DNA of 63,747 bases from Bacillota bacterium. Lineage in GTDB: Bacteria; Bacillota; Clostridia; Acetivibrionales; DTU013. Below, one piece after another: positions 44,521-52,825 of the stretch. The stretch covers positions 1 to 63,747 of the forward strand of contig JAEYRB010000009.1 in the NCBI GenBank assembly GCA_023409735.1. Direction: 5' to 3'. The notes under the pieces are model-generated. The model made no database searches and was not told the origin of the DNA. It saw only the letters and a program-made list of their open reading frames with translations. The position numbers were made by a program, and so were the translations under genes. The number at the start of each line of letters is the position of its first letter. Within the stretch, counting starts at the first letter, position 1.

Positions 44521-45213
44521 ATGGACGGAGTTTCAATTATTACCTGCACACATGTGCCATTTTACAAAACTAACATTTTTGAAAACTATTCGAGGCAGCA
44601 TTACAAAACAAAGGAGCTCATCCTTATTCTTAACAGCCTGTCACTAAATTCTGATGAGTGGCAGTTTTATGCAAAGTCATACGATAATGTGCGAATATTT
44701 GTAAAGCCGGATTACATTACAGTAGGCGCGTGTATGAATTTTGCGGTAAGTCAGGCAAACTACAATTATATCGCTAATTTTGACCATGATGATTATTATG
44801 GAGCCGAATATATTAATGATTATATGAGTGTTGCACCTCGTCTTAGTGCGGGATTATTCGGCAAGAAGACACATTATGTCTATTTTGAGGATAGTTGGAC
44901 ACTTGCTATTATGCATCCTGGCCATGAAAATATGTTTGTAGATTATGTGGATGGCCCGACAATGTTCATGAAAAAGGAGATTTTTGACAAGGTCAGCTAT
45001 ATTGATAGTAATATTTCTGACTGCCAGCTTTCATGGGCTTGCACAGAAAGAGGAATAGGTATTTACTCTGTGAACAAACGTCATTTTGCCTATATTAGAA
45101 AGCCAAATACAGAGCTGCACACATGGAAGATAGATAATCAGGAGCTTCTCAATAATTATTGTTCAGTAGTAACTCATATACAGCAGTACCGTCCATACGT
45201 GGATTATAGGTAA
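44521..45213 (+). CDS. small GT-A-type glycosyltransferase
   Basis: Protein of 230 residues with a GT2-like fold. GVSIITCTHVPFYKTNIFEN replaces the usual start strand and nucleotide loop, and ANFDHDDYYG (about residues 89-98) is a DxD-type metal site. The end LHTWKI and YRPYVDYR is not recognised. The ATG at 44521 follows GAGAGTGAAG; the GTG at 44503 overlaps that site. The DxD-less paralogue lies at 42720. It converges with the NeuD-like gene on a shared terminator. Confidence 0.75.
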   Translation: MDGVSIITCTHVPFYKTNIFENYSRQHYKTKELILILNSLSLNSDEWQFYAKSYDNVRIFVKPDYITVGACMNFAVSQANYNYIANFDHDDYYGAEYINDYMSVAPRLSAGLFGKKTHYVYFEDSWTLAIMHPGHENMFVDYVDGPTMFMKKEIFDKVSYIDSNISDCQLSWACTERGIGIYSVNKRHFAYIRKPNTELHTWKIDNQELLNNYCSVVTHIQQYRPYVDYR

Positions 45214-45233
45214 GTGACTAGGGAATGGAATAT

Positions 45234-45265
45234 TGTGTAGGGAATACATTCGTACTCCCTACACA
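45234..45265. terminator. bidirectional terminator hairpin
   Basis: TGTGTAGGGA and TCCCTACACA form a ten-base-pair stem between two convergent genes. No long T-run lies on either side. Confidence 0.65.
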
Positions 45266-45308
45266 GGCTGTTGGCGTATTCTCCAAGTGCCTTAATGGTG
45301 GTCGTGGT

Positions 45309-45953
45309 TCAACCGAAATAGATGCTTTTTGAAGGAGGAGTCAGCACAGTATGGTGATCCTCCACGTCGAAATTTACTATTGAACCCATTGACAGTCTGC
45401 ATTTTTTGCCGACAGTCTTTTTTTCCATGATAATGCTCCCTGATCCGACAAGAGTGCCTTCCATTATATGCACGCTGCCTGCGACCACACAATTCACAAG
45501 GCAGGAACAAAAATCGTCTATTTGTGCATCATGTCCGACAACAGTGCGCATATTGAGAAAAACATGCTTGCCTATATGAACGCCGGTTGATACTATAGAA
45601 TCGATACTGATAACTGAGCCATCCCCAATAGCTGCATTTCTGGCAACTCTTGCAGATGGGTGTATCAATACCGGAAATCTTAAATTATCAAGGCAGCAGA
45701 TTCTGTTGTATATTTTCTCCTTCGAACCCGGATCACCGACCGCGATTACGACATATGTGTCTTGAGCGGCCTCCTTAAGTGCTTCCCAGGTGCCTATTAT
45801 TGAAGAGCTTTGAAGCTTTTCAGGGCACTTTCCCTGAAGGTCATCAATGAAACCCTTTATGTTCCAACATGGAGATACGCTGTTAATGTCATTGACCAGC
45901 TCTGCTACTTCGCGAGCCAAACCTCCGGCACCATATATTATCAGATCTTTCAT
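45309..45953 (-). CDS. NeuD/PglD-like sugar O- or N-acyltransferase
   Basis: Acyltransferase of 214 residues. The N-terminal Rossmann-like domain (KDLIIYGAGGLAREVAEL, FIDD, VVIAVGDP) binds the nucleotide sugar, and the C-terminal left-handed beta-helix has hexapeptide repeats such as IHPSARVARNAAIGDGSVIS and VVGHDAQIDDF. PglD-type enzymes acylate 4-amino sugars made by DegT aminotransferases. Such an aminotransferase is next to it on the same strand. The start ATG at 45953 follows AGAAAGAG. The acyl donor may be acetyl-CoA or the carrier-bound acyl group of the upstream module. Confidence 0.88.
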   Translation of the reverse strand: MKDLIIYGAGGLAREVAELVNDINSVSPCWNIKGFIDDLQGKCPEKLQSSSIIGTWEALKEAAQDTYVVIAVGDPGSKEKIYNRICCLDNLRFPVLIHPSARVARNAAIGDGSVISIDSIVSTGVHIGKHVFLNMRTVVGHDAQIDDFCSCLVNCVVAGSVHIMEGTLVGSGSIIMEKKTVGKKCRLSMGSIVNFDVEDHHTVLTPPSKSIYFG

Positions 45954-46153
45954 ACAGCTCACTCTTTCTCTATTACTCCAGACATAATCAAATCACGTTT
46001 TTCATAAGCTGCTTTTACACTATATTTAAGTATTGTTAACATAATTTGTAACTAAAGTATTGCTATATATCTATTGAAGCATGTTCTCATTACATTTTAT
46101 GTCGCTGCGGTGTTGCTGTGTGCCTGTTGAAGTATGTTTTATTGCATACTGTG

Positions 46154-47305
46154 TTAGTGCTGCTTTGCTATATATCTGATGATCTCGCATATTCTTTCAA
46201 TATCATCCTTCCTAAGTCTGCCATATAGAGGCAGTGAAAGCACCTGACCCGATACCCTTTCAGCTACAGTCAGATTATCGGCATCGGCTGATGGATGCTG
46301 CCCATAACATGGGATATGGCTGCAAAGCGGATAAAAGTATTTGCGTGAATATATATTATATTCCTTAAGCTCCTTTTGAAGCTCATCACGGTCGATACCG
46401 AATTTATCCTTATATACTTTGATTACAAAGTAGGGATAATTGTGGGAAACATTTTCAATATCATGGCTGCTGTTTATACCGGGTATATCATTAAGCAGCT
46501 CCCTGTAAAAGAAGGTCAGGGTTTTTCTTTTTTCAATTTCTTCATTTACAAGCTCTATCAGAAGTAGTCCCATTATTGCCTGCAGCTCATTAAGCTTGCC
46601 GTTGAGACCGGGACCGACGATCTCATCCTCACCTGCAATACCGAAATTGCGCAGCCTGTCTGCTTGTTCCTTGAGAGTATAATCATTGAAGGCCAGGGCG
46701 CCTCCCTCGATGGTGTGGTAAATTTTTGTGGCATGCAGACTAAACATGGATATGTCACCGAATATGCCTATTGGTTTATCGCCAACCTCTACTCCAAAGG
46801 CATGGGCCGCGTCATATATGACCTTGAGCTCATGCTTTTCCGCAACTTCCTGTATTCTCCAGACATCACATGGATTTCCGAAAACATGAACCGGAAGTAT
46901 AGCTGTTGTTTCAGGAGTTATCAATGCTTCTATTTTTTCAGGATCTATAGTGTACGTATCCTCATTGATGTCACAGAAAACGGGTTTTAGATTGTTCCAA
47001 TACAGAGCATGGGTTGTTGCTGCAAATGTAAAGGGTGTAGTTATTACTTCACCTTTCAGCTTCAGTACCTGCAATGCAAGCTGTAACGCGGTAGTACCGT
47101 TGGAGAATAGTGAAAGGTTTTGTACCTTTAGGAAATTTCTTAGCTCAGCTTCAAGCTGTCTCACCATTGGACCGTTATTGCTGAGCTGTTTGCTGTTCCA
47201 AACACTCTCAAGCATTGACATATAATTATCAAGCTTGGGAAGAAGCGGCTGTGTAACATATATTGGAGAGTCGAAGGGTTTTGGCTTGTTTTCGTATATA
47301 CTCAT
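46154..47305 (-). CDS. DegT/DnrJ/EryC1-type sugar aminotransferase
   Basis: PLP-dependent aminotransferase of 383 residues that converts a nucleotide keto-sugar to an amino sugar. NGTTALQLALQ (PLP phosphate contact), VIYDAAHAFGV (Asp and His) and FSLHATKIYHTIEGGAL with the Schiff-base Lys are all present. The likely substrate is the 4-keto-6-deoxy sugar made by the dehydratase at 50674. AAGGAG precedes the ATG. The product would be acylated by the NeuD-like enzyme that follows. Stereochemistry cannot be told from the sequence. Confidence 0.92.
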   Translation of the reverse strand: MSIYENKPKPFDSPIYVTQPLLPKLDNYMSMLESVWNSKQLSNNGPMVRQLEAELRNFLKVQNLSLFSNGTTALQLALQVLKLKGEVITTPFTFAATTHALYWNNLKPVFCDINEDTYTIDPEKIEALITPETTAILPVHVFGNPCDVWRIQEVAEKHELKVIYDAAHAFGVEVGDKPIGIFGDISMFSLHATKIYHTIEGGALAFNDYTLKEQADRLRNFGIAGEDEIVGPGLNGKLNELQAIMGLLLIELVNEEIEKRKTLTFFYRELLNDIPGINSSHDIENVSHNYPYFVIKVYKDKFGIDRDELQKELKEYNIYSRKYFYPLCSHIPCYGQHPSADADNLTVAERVSGQVLSLPLYGRLRKDDIERICEIIRYIAKQH

Positions 47306-47418
47306 AATATAAACTCCTTAAATCACGGTATTGCGTCTTGCTGAATTCATAAGTGTCATCATTGGTCATCATTGGTGCATATGCAGTGGGAGGTTTGATG
47401 TGCCTCCTATGCGGCTGC

Positions 47419-48297
47419 TTAATTGCTGTGCTCAATATAATAGTTGAAATTCTCAAGGGCATACCTTCTATTGTATGGAGCTGCTTCCAGTGAACGTCCA
47501 TCATGGATGGAACCACTGTAAAGGGGAATGTTGTGATTGTCCAAATCCTTTATGTATTTCTGGTATTTTCTGATAAAGCAGTTTCTGAAATGTGGATTAC
47601 GGTAGTTATCTTTGTACACATCAAAACAGGTTATGCCACCATTGATCAATGTGCAGAAGGTTCTTGCGCTGCACTCACTGCAGGCTATTACTTGGGGCTG
47701 TTCTATTTCAATAGCAGGTATAAAGCCTACACAAAATGGAGTGTGTTTAATAATTCTATGACATATTTCCATGTCTCCTACACAGCACTCCTCATTCCAA
47801 TAGCCCACCAAATCAAGCAGCTGTGGACTTAGACACTGGCAGCAACCTTCCACAAAGCCGCTTGTTATCTTTAAATATGAGGAATTACCATTTTTTTTTC
47901 TAACAAGTGTTCTATTGTACCGTTTCATATATTCCTGACTGACCGCTCCAAGCAGGCCTACCTCGGGAAATGAACGGAATGCATCTGTAAACAGGGTGAC
48001 CCAGTTGGTTTTGCGGATATAAACATCATTATCGACAGTTATAAATAATTGGTTTTCTTTTCTTTTTGACAAGTGGTAATTTACTGCATAGATCGGTCCT
48101 CGGTTAACGTCAAAACGTACCTTTGCCTTAATTCTTGGATCCTTCAACTCCATGAGGTACTCCCATGTATTATCATGAGAATTACTGTCAGCTAAATAAA
48201 GCTCAAAGTCATCCTCAGATGCAAGAATTGCACTAAGATTTCTGCATGTGAGTCCGAGCCTGTTCCATGTAATAAAGCTTACCATTGGTGGTAACAT
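47419..48297 (-). CDS. GT2 glycosyltransferase with Cys4 cluster A
   Basis: Glycosyltransferase of 292 residues. The start at 48297 is preferred because GAGGA lies seven bases upstream and the N-terminus then aligns with its paralogue at 48421. The GT-A fold has VSFITWNRLGLTCRNL, ADSNSHD, and DxD Asp89-Asn-Asp91 in TVDNDVYI, with GDMEIC later. After residue 200 is an unusual cluster C206-x2-C209-x5-C215-x8-C224 (ACSECSARTFC), likely a metal site. Soluble. Function in the surface glycan is inferred from context. Confidence 0.82.
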   Translation of the reverse strand: MLPPMVSFITWNRLGLTCRNLSAILASEDDFELYLADSNSHDNTWEYLMELKDPRIKAKVRFDVNRGPIYAVNYHLSKRKENQLFITVDNDVYIRKTNWVTLFTDAFRSFPEVGLLGAVSQEYMKRYNRTLVRKKNGNSSYLKITSGFVEGCCQCLSPQLLDLVGYWNEECCVGDMEICHRIIKHTPFCVGFIPAIEIEQPQVIACSECSARTFCTLINGGITCFDVYKDNYRNPHFRNCFIRKYQKYIKDLDNHNIPLYSGSIHDGRSLEAAPYNRRYALENFNYYIEHSN

Positions 48298-48420
48298 ATG
48301 ATTATCCTCATGCATGATTATGCCCAGAGCTAACAAAATGCTGTTAACAGAAGACACAAGATTATGTTAATGCTTATACTCTATAGTATGCATTGAACAT
48401 AATATCTGGAATATATTAAG

Positions 48421-49320
48421 TCAATTGCTGTTATTGACATAATAGTTAAAATTGTCAATAGCCCAGTCTGCATTGTAGATATGATTTGCCATCGACAGAG
48501 GATCATGTATAGAAGCACAGTAAACAGTTCGCTTACCGGCGTTTAGCTCATTAAAAAACTCTATATACTTCCAATAATTTCGTTCAACAAATGCTACATT
48601 CTTATACTTTGCGGAGTGGATACCAAAGCAAGTATTGCTTTCTTTATCAAGATTACAGTATGCTCTTGCTTCACAGCTGCTGCAGGGTATGTTTTGTTCC
48701 ATTGTTATTGCAATATCAGTAGTAAAGCCGGCTTTATACGGTGTATAGTTATTGACCCGAACTGACAGCTCTGCATCGCCAAAATAACTTTCTTCGCTCC
48801 AGTAGCCTATTATATTTATCAGCTCGGGACGGAGACACTGACAGTGGCCGGGCACAAAATCAAGAGGTACTCCTAAATGACCGTTTTTTAGTTGAAGGTA
48901 ATTTGCATGGCTAGTTGACCTTGATATTACCTGGGGCATCCACGAAGATTCGCTATATGGCTTTGGCACACCAAGAACGCCGACCTCAGGGAATTCTCGA
49001 AATACATTCATAAAACGTGATATCCAGTCAGTTGAATGTATATACACATCACTGTCCAGAGCAATGAAATACTGATCTGGCTTTCTTTTGGCAAGGTTGA
49101 AATTAACAGCATAAATTGGCCCGAAATTTGCAGGAAGCTTGTCTTTAGACTTAATACGTTTGTCCGTTAGGCTTTGAAGATATTCCCATGTGCCGTCCAA
49201 GGAATTACTGTCCAGCAAATGAAGCTCAAAATCGTCAGTTGTACGTAAGAGAGCATTAATATTCCTTGCTGTCAGCCCCATACGATTAAAGGTAATGTAG
49301 CTTATAAAAGGTAAAGCCAT
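48421..49320 (-). CDS. GT2 glycosyltransferase with Cys4 cluster B
   Basis: Paralogue of the preceding gene, 299 residues. ISYITFNRMGLTARNIN, LDSNSLDGTWEY, LDSDVYI (Asp89, Asp91) and GDAEL (181-185) show a GT-A transferase. The Cys cluster is C213-x2-C216-x5-C222-x8-C231 (PCSSCEARAYC), the same spacing as in the paralogue. Both end in DNFNYYVNNSN or ENFNYYIEHSN. The GGGGGAAA ribosome site lies before the ATG. A 22-bp palindrome lies 64 bases upstream of the start. Confidence 0.82.
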   Translation of the reverse strand: MALPFISYITFNRMGLTARNINALLRTTDDFELHLLDSNSLDGTWEYLQSLTDKRIKSKDKLPANFGPIYAVNFNLAKRKPDQYFIALDSDVYIHSTDWISRFMNVFREFPEVGVLGVPKPYSESSWMPQVISRSTSHANYLQLKNGHLGVPLDFVPGHCQCLRPELINIIGYWSEESYFGDAELSVRVNNYTPYKAGFTTDIAITMEQNIPCSSCEARAYCNLDKESNTCFGIHSAKYKNVAFVERNYWKYIEFFNELNAGKRTVYCASIHDPLSMANHIYNADWAIDNFNYYVNNSN

Positions 49321-49383
49321 TTGAATTTCCCCCAGACATGTGTTTTAGTGATAAAGTGTATGTAAAATGTGTCTGGGCAATAT

Positions 49384-49405
49384 GCACATATTAATTAATA
49401 TGTGC
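49384..49405. promoter_or_regulatory. perfect 22-bp palindrome upstream of GT2 B
   Basis: The palindrome has GCACATATTAA as its left half. It lies between the GT2 gene and the DUF3343 gene. A second inverted repeat, CCCAGACA/TGTCTGGG, spans 49331-49377 nearer to the GT2 start. Either may be a terminator of the upstream gene or an operator. Confidence 0.5.
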
Positions 49406-49420
49406 AACATCAGTTATGCC

Positions 49421-49684
49421 TTATATTTGGACCTCAATATATTTTACTGAATTTGCAGTTATTATTTCCTTATATATTTTTATACCAGGCAGGCCTGAGT
49501 TAGCTATAACATTTATTGCTCTTGAATAGTTATCCTCTGAAAACTTGACACCCATATTGCATAAGTCCTTCATGATCTCTCTTGGCATGTAGGTTAGCTC
49601 ACAGGGTACGTTACTTATCTTGAACCTGCTGCTGAGTATAAAAGCATGGGATCTGGACTGAAGCAGTGTGTAATATTGTATCAT
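49421..49684 (-). CDS. DUF3343-like protein A
   Basis: Protein of 87 residues from the ATG at 49684, which has GAGGTG upstream. YYTLLQSRSHAFILSSRFK and CELTYMPREIMKDLCNMGV resemble the DUF3343 family (putative Se/S carrier-like), with its conserved helix, P-R-E loop and Cys. The second DUF3343-like gene is at 56201. The biochemical role of the family is not established. Here it is between glycosyltransferase and surface-protein genes. The family assignment is moderate. Confidence 0.6.
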   Translation of the reverse strand: MIQYYTLLQSRSHAFILSSRFKISNVPCELTYMPREIMKDLCNMGVKFSEDNYSRAINVIANSGLPGIKIYKEIITANSVKYIEVQI

Positions 49685-49738
49685 GTGTCTCACCTCAATT
49701 TACAACTCCTAAGCAAAAAGTTCTACACTGATATTGTA

Positions 49739-49767
49739 GGGAACTGCATGGAGCTCATGCAGTTCCC
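49739..49767. terminator. strong stem-loop after the surface-protein gene
   Basis: GGGAACTGCATG and CATGCAGTTCCC form a perfect 12-bp stem with a five-base loop, 30 bases beyond the stop codon of the gene at 49797 on the minus strand. The T-run is missing. Confidence 0.65.
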
Positions 49768-49796
49768 CATACTGTAGATACCGGTAATAGCTTTTC

Positions 49797-50537
49797 TTAG
49801 TCTTCATTCTTGCCATGGTTGTCGCAGCCATTGTCCAATGGATTTTGCTTTTGATCAGGGAAGAACTGTTGTGGGAATGGCGTAAGGAGCCTGTTGTTGA
49901 ATATATTGCATGTAAGTGTGGATGGGTTCTGCTGCTCCGGAGGAACAGGGCAATAGCCGTATGCCGGTATAAGCAGCTGTACTTCACACTCGCACTTAAC
50001 GATGAAAAATACTCCCACATCAAGAGCCAGTACTCCGGTCATTGAATTAACTACATCGTTAAAGGTTTCAGCAAGAGCCTCAACCTTTATAAACAGTCCA
50101 TCTGCGTCAATAGTGCCCGGTACACTGTCTGCAGGATAACGGATCACACCAATCTGAGCTAGGCAGTTAGGACAATAGATTTCGTTTACTGTCAGGTTAA
50201 AGCCTGCGTCATCTGTCTGAGTGAGCTGATTAACACCATCAGAATAGTGAATTGTGTACCTGATCCTTACAAAAAGCTTAAGCTTCTTAAAACCGGGCTT
50301 AAGTAAGGAATCAGATTTCGATATTACCTTTACCTCAATGATGTCGAAATCGTCGGCGCCTTCGAATGCAAAAGCGGGGTTGATTACGCCAGAACCGGGT
50401 ATAAGAGTTATAGTCCTGGTTACACAGTCACGTAATGATACCTGGTCAAAAACCTTTTGAGTTTGTATGCAAACAAGCTCATTCGGTGGAGGAAAGTTAT
50501 TCGGATCTGTTATTTGTCCGGATTCAATCCTTGCCAT
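49797..50537 (-). CDS. probable surface/spore protein, paralogue of 58854
   Basis: Not assigned to a named family. Of 246 residues, the N-terminal region LVCIQTQKVFDQVSLRDCV and C-terminal region QLLIPAYGYCPVPPEQQNPS then FPQQFFPDQKQNP are shared in arrangement with the protein at 58854. The middle is beta-rich (KKLKLFVRIRYTIHYSDG), somewhat like a SPOCS (DUF3794) domain. Cys residues are frequent (C23, NCLAQ, CECEV). No signal peptide. The AGGAGG ribosome site is strong. A spore coat or exosporium role is inferred from the glycosylation context. Confidence 0.6.
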   Translation of the reverse strand: MARIESGQITDPNNFPPPNELVCIQTQKVFDQVSLRDCVTRTITLIPGSGVINPAFAFEGADDFDIIEVKVISKSDSLLKPGFKKLKLFVRIRYTIHYSDGVNQLTQTDDAGFNLTVNEIYCPNCLAQIGVIRYPADSVPGTIDADGLFIKVEALAETFNDVVNSMTGVLALDVGVFFIVKCECEVQLLIPAYGYCPVPPEQQNPSTLTCNIFNNRLLTPFPQQFFPDQKQNPLDNGCDNHGKNED

Positions 50538-50673
50538 AAAAATACCTCCTTATTATAATCCCTGAAATACTACATAATATCATTTGTTAGGCACCCAGCT
50601 TTCGGCTTTAGTATAAGTCTGTATTACATTATATTTTTTCGCCGTTAAAAGGTTACAGATCTATCTCTTTATG

Positions 50674-51714
50674 TCAAGGAAAATGATTTTCCTTATACCA
50701 GAGCAGTGTATCCTTAAGTCCATCCTCAAGATTGTAGCTGGTTGACCATTTAAGATTATTTCTTGCTCTATAGCTGTTAAGCTTAAGACCGTAATTATCC
50801 CTTTTGTCCTTGATAGCATTTGATGAAAGCTTATCAGCAGGCATATCGGCAGCTTTGGCTAGCATTATAGCTAAGTCTGCACTGGAGGCAGTCTCATCTG
50901 AACCTATGTTATAGGTATCTCCGGGGCGAGCAAAAAACAGAGCTCTTGTAATAGCAGAACAAAGGTCGTACACATGTATCCATTCCTTCACAACTCCGGG
51001 GGCTTGATGTGCTATGTTTTCATTAATGGCGTTGACTGAAGGTCTACAGCAAAAAGTCGAGGATGGTTCAATGCTCCCGAGACTTTTGTTATTGAGTATG
51101 CTCCTGATAATTGATGGTACAGTACATCTGGTATCCTGCCAGGGACCGTATGTGTTGCAGCTTCTAAGTATAACCACAGGAAGACTGTAAGCGCGGTAAT
51201 AAGAAAGGGCTAAAAGATCTGCAGCCGCCTTCACCGCTGATAGCGGATTTTCCGGCTTAAGGGGAGTATCTTCGTCATAAAAGATATCTTTATCATTTGT
51301 TGAACCATAAACATCATCGGTAGATATTTGTATAAAACGTTTATCAGCAATAGATGTTCTTGTCCATATGGAATGTGCACCCTCAAGCATGGCAAAGGTG
51401 CTTGAAAAGCTTGACTCACATGACGGCTGAAGCCATTTGCCGGTTGAGGGGATCTGGGGCTCGCTGCAGAAATTTACTATCAAGCAAGGCTTGTATTTGC
51501 GAAGTACATATTCACACAAATCTCTGCTGCAGACATCGCCTTTTATATGATGATACCTGGGAGAGGCCTCCAAGTCAGACAGTCTGTTCATCTCTGCGGG
51601 ATAGGACTGCTTATCTATATTAACAACAATGTAGTTTTTGTTTCTCCTGAGAAAGTACTTTATAAAATTGCTTCCAATAAAGCCGGCACCGCCGGTGACG
51701 AGCAATATTCTCAT
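50674..51714 (-). CDS. NAD-dependent nucleotide-sugar 4,6-dehydratase with in-frame repeat insertion
   Basis: Extended SDR of 346 residues, RmlB-like, expected to make a 4-keto-6-deoxy nucleotide sugar. LLVTGGAGFIGSNF is the NAD loop and ISTDDVYGS the catalytic Thr-Asp. The Tyr-Lys pair is poorly preserved: NPLSAVKAAADLL has Ser where RmlB has Tyr. NTYGPWQ, EWIHVYDL and YNIGSDE follow. Between SIIRSILNNK and EWIHVYDL, about 23 residues (SLGSIEPSSTFCCRPS and neighbours) are encoded by a dispersed-repeat copy at 51024-51098. The ATG at 51714 has GGAGGTGAGG upstream. The product is probably altered or inactive. Confidence 0.8.
   Translation of the reverse strand: MRILLVTGGAGFIGSNFIKYFLRRNKNYIVVNIDKQSYPAEMNRLSDLEASPRYHHIKGDVCSRDLCEYVLRKYKPCLIVNFCSEPQIPSTGKWLQPSCESSFSSTFAMLEGAHSIWTRTSIADKRFIQISTDDVYGSTNDKDIFYDEDTPLKPENPLSAVKAAADLLALSYYRAYSLPVVILRSCNTYGPWQDTRCTVPSIIRSILNNKSLGSIEPSSTFCCRPSVNAINENIAHQAPGVVKEWIHVYDLCSAITRALFFARPGDTYNIGSDETASSADLAIMLAKAADMPADKLSSNAIKDKRDNYGLKLNSYRARNNLKWSTSYNLEDGLKDTLLWYKENHFP
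51024..51098 (+). repeat. dispersed terminator-like element inside the dehydratase gene
   Basis: The repeat reads ATTAATGGCGTTGACTGAAG, CTACAGCAAAAAGTCGAGG, loop, then TGCTCCCGAGACTTTTG on the plus strand, antisense to the gene. It is in frame and adds no stop codon. It matches the intergenic copy at 56976-57053 at most positions. Confidence 0.9.
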
Positions 51715-51814
51715 AAACCTCACCTCCTTTAAATAAAAGTAGTAAACAATAATAATGAAGTTATGTATACTAACATACTATTAATGTTTATGATAAATGT
51801 GCATAAATAGAGGT

Positions 51815-51872
51815 GGAAAAGCTGGTAGTGAGAGACGGAAAGCAGGTAGTGAGGGACGGGAAGCAGGTGGTG
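51815..51872. repeat. 21-bp tandem repeat, about 2.7 copies
   Basis: Units GGAAAGCAGGTAGTGAGGGAC are at 51815, 51837 and 51858, the last incomplete. They lie upstream of the dehydratase start and may be in its leader or the terminator area of the coiled-coil gene. Confidence 0.7.
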
Positions 51873-51989
51873 TAAACACATTGATAATAGTCTCAAGGAC
51901 ATAGAGCTGCTTGGATTCTTTGCAGCAGGGGCAACATAATAAATAAAAAAATGAGGCCTTGTGTAAGCCCCATTTAGCAGATCATTACT

Positions 51990-52556
51990 CTATTTGTTTT
52001 TATCGCTGAGCTTTCTAAGATAACTCCATGTGACCTGTGAAAAGCCGTTTCCGCTCATAACAGGTTCTGTAGAGACATTATCAGGAAAGCTGTACCCGGA
52101 CTGCCAGAAGGATGTTGTCTGTGCCTGGGCATTATTGCTGTGGCTGTGGCCCTCAGGTGCCGGTTCATATGCTGCTTCAGCAGCAGGCATTGGTTCAGTT
52201 GCTTTGCCATCAGTTACATTTAGTGCCGGTTCAATGGCTGTTTTAATAGCAGGCAACGTTTTGGGTGCTTTTAATGACACATTATGTACGGATATACTCT
52301 TCGGTGGCACATCTGTGATAGTCTGCGCACCTTTTAATGTTTTCATCTGTGCAATTGCATTTTTTAGCTGCTGCAGTTCACGGGAAGTTCTCTCTTGTAC
52401 CGAAGCCTGACGTTCAAGCTCATACCGTATTGTTCCTAAAGCATCATCAAGCTGTCTTGTATGAGCACCTATTTCATTCAGGGAGCATCTGATATCCTCT
52501 ACTGCGTTTACAATTGATCTTAGTGATTCAGGCAATCCCACTACATTTTTTGACAT
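51990..52556 (-). CDS. coiled-coil protein, unknown (probable surface layer)
   Basis: Not recognised. The start at 52556 (MSKNVVGLPES) has AGGTGGGAT upstream. The 188-residue protein has a coiled coil over about residues 10-80 (NAVEDIRCSLNEIG, QLDDALGTIRYELE, SRELQQLKNAIAQMK) and an Ala/Pro/Thr-rich low-complexity stretch at 85-150, then a segment ending VTWSYLRKLSDKNK. No signal peptide. It lies divergent to the DUF4397 gene. The composition is that of structural coat or fibre proteins, but no function can be stated. Confidence 0.55.
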   Translation of the reverse strand: MSKNVVGLPESLRSIVNAVEDIRCSLNEIGAHTRQLDDALGTIRYELERQASVQERTSRELQQLKNAIAQMKTLKGAQTITDVPPKSISVHNVSLKAPKTLPAIKTAIEPALNVTDGKATEPMPAAEAAYEPAPEGHSHSNNAQAQTTSFWQSGYSFPDNVSTEPVMSGNGFSQVTWSYLRKLSDKNK

Positions 52557-52638
52557 AAGATCCCACCTACCGGTTAATGACATAAACAATGCTGCTTCAT
52601 TATATTTGAGGGATGTTTAATGTGTTCTTAATATTATT

Positions 52639-52664
52639 AGCTATCTTTATGGAGGCAGATAGCT
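52639..52664. promoter_or_regulatory. 8-bp-arm inverted repeat in the divergent spacer
   Basis: AGCTATCT and AGATAGCT surround a ten-base loop between the coiled-coil and DUF4397 genes. Its role is unknown. Confidence 0.35.
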
Positions 52665-52767
52665 TATTACTGCGAATTTGCAATATTAACAAGATAATAC
52701 TTTCGCATTATTGGCAGTAAAGTGCAATCGTAAGGTTGTGAACAGAAGCCTTAATTAGTTATGTATG

Positions 52768-52796
52768 AACCTGTATGGAAGTATCCGCATAACATA
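52768..52796 (+). promoter_or_regulatory. sigma-K-like promoter of the DUF4397 gene
   Basis: AAC at 52768-52770, 17 bases, then CATAACATA at 52788-52796. This fits the sigma-K pattern of an AC -35 and CATAnnnTA -10. It would place expression in the mother cell late in sporulation. It is short and degenerate, so chance occurrence is possible. Confidence 0.45.
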
Positions 52797-52825
52797 TAGT
52801 AGCGTGTTTATATAGGAGGTTCTTT

